Below the pieces are notes generated by a model, which did not search any database, had not been told where the DNA came from, and saw only the letters and a list, made by a program, of their open reading frames with translations. This document shows, in pieces, positions 5,441-5,555 of a stretch of 5,555 nucleotides of DNA. The position numbers were made by a program, and so were the translations under genes. This DNA comes from Gammaproteobacteria bacterium (GTDB lineage: Bacteria > Aquificota > Aquificia > Aquificales > QOAS01): the NCBI GenBank assembly GCA_003972855.1, contig QOAS01000070.1:1-5555 (forward strand). The letters are read 5' to 3'. Each line of letters opens with the position of its first letter. Position 1 is the first letter of the stretch.

Positions 5441-5555
5441 TGGGGATAGGAGACGTTTTCGGGTCTATACATGAAAACTTCCGAGTAGTATTCTTCGCGG
5501 TAATCATAGTATTTGCTGTGTTCACGACAATATTCTTGTCCACGATGCTCTACAG
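5440..5555 (+). CDS. N-terminus of a membrane protein, cut by the window end
   Basis: From ATG 5440 the frame stays open to the window edge, giving 38 residues. MGIGDVFGSIHENFRVV is a short, probably cytoplasmic or amphipathic start. A strongly hydrophobic segment follows from about residue 14 onward (FFAVIIVFAVFTTIFLSTML), clearly membrane-spanning. No earlier in-frame ATG/GTG/TTG is available, since a TGA lies at 5431-5433 in this frame. No ribosome binding site is well placed: GGAG at 5411-5414 is too far, so coupling to the frame ending TGATG is likely. Codons (TTC for Phe, ACG/ACA for Thr, CGA for Arg) differ somewhat from the core genes. I do not recognise the family. Confidence 0.5.
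   Translation, partial: MGIGDVFGSIHENFRVVFFAVIIVFAVFTTIFLSTMLY

Overview
The window reads as bacterial chromosomal DNA in which every supported gene lies on the + strand. The core (about 165-5345) has mid-40s percent GC, purine-rich coding strands, heavy AGG/GAG/AAA/ACC/CCC codon use and a GC-rich tRNA. This looks like a thermophile, possibly Aquificota-like, but the assignment is an impression from gene content and codon style.

Layout. 2-175 is the 3' part of a PlsC/hemolysin-type acyltransferase that breaks off abruptly. 168-503 is the C-terminal part only of a TruD-like tRNA pseudouridine synthase. 510-2615 is a tight three-gene run: a small membrane-anchored protein of unknown function, a HAD-IIA phosphatase, and ribose-phosphate pyrophosphokinase (prs). 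2688-3293 is ribosomal protein L25/CTC with a strong ribosome binding site, ending in a hairpin that overlaps its stop codon. 3308-3336 is a consensus sigma-70 promoter (TTGACA, 17 nt, TATAAT) driving tRNA-Leu(CAA) at 3371-3458. With no visible terminator, it probably also drives an unlisted 40-residue membrane microprotein (3491-3613) and mnmE (3610-4986), whose start overlaps the microprotein's stop. 5010-5390 encodes a low-complexity N-terminus plus a Rho N-terminal-like domain. 5440-5555 is the start of a membrane protein, preceded by a perfect 9-bp inverted repeat.

Functionally the core is housekeeping: PRPP synthesis, ribosome assembly (5S rRNA binding), and tRNA supply and modification. 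The most notable signals are structural. First, the two ends of the core are both gene fragments (truD without its catalytic part, a rho-like N-terminus without the rest). The outer flanks have a different tetranucleotide content and can be read, tentatively, as the two halves of one interrupted plsC-like gene. That would make the core a piece of about 5.2 kb inserted into, or mis-assembled into, another locus. Second, several palindromic tetramers are almost absent: GATC occurs 0 times, and TCGA once, inside the invariant T-loop of the tRNA. Third, a tRNA, a microprotein and a tRNA-modification gene appear to share one transcript.
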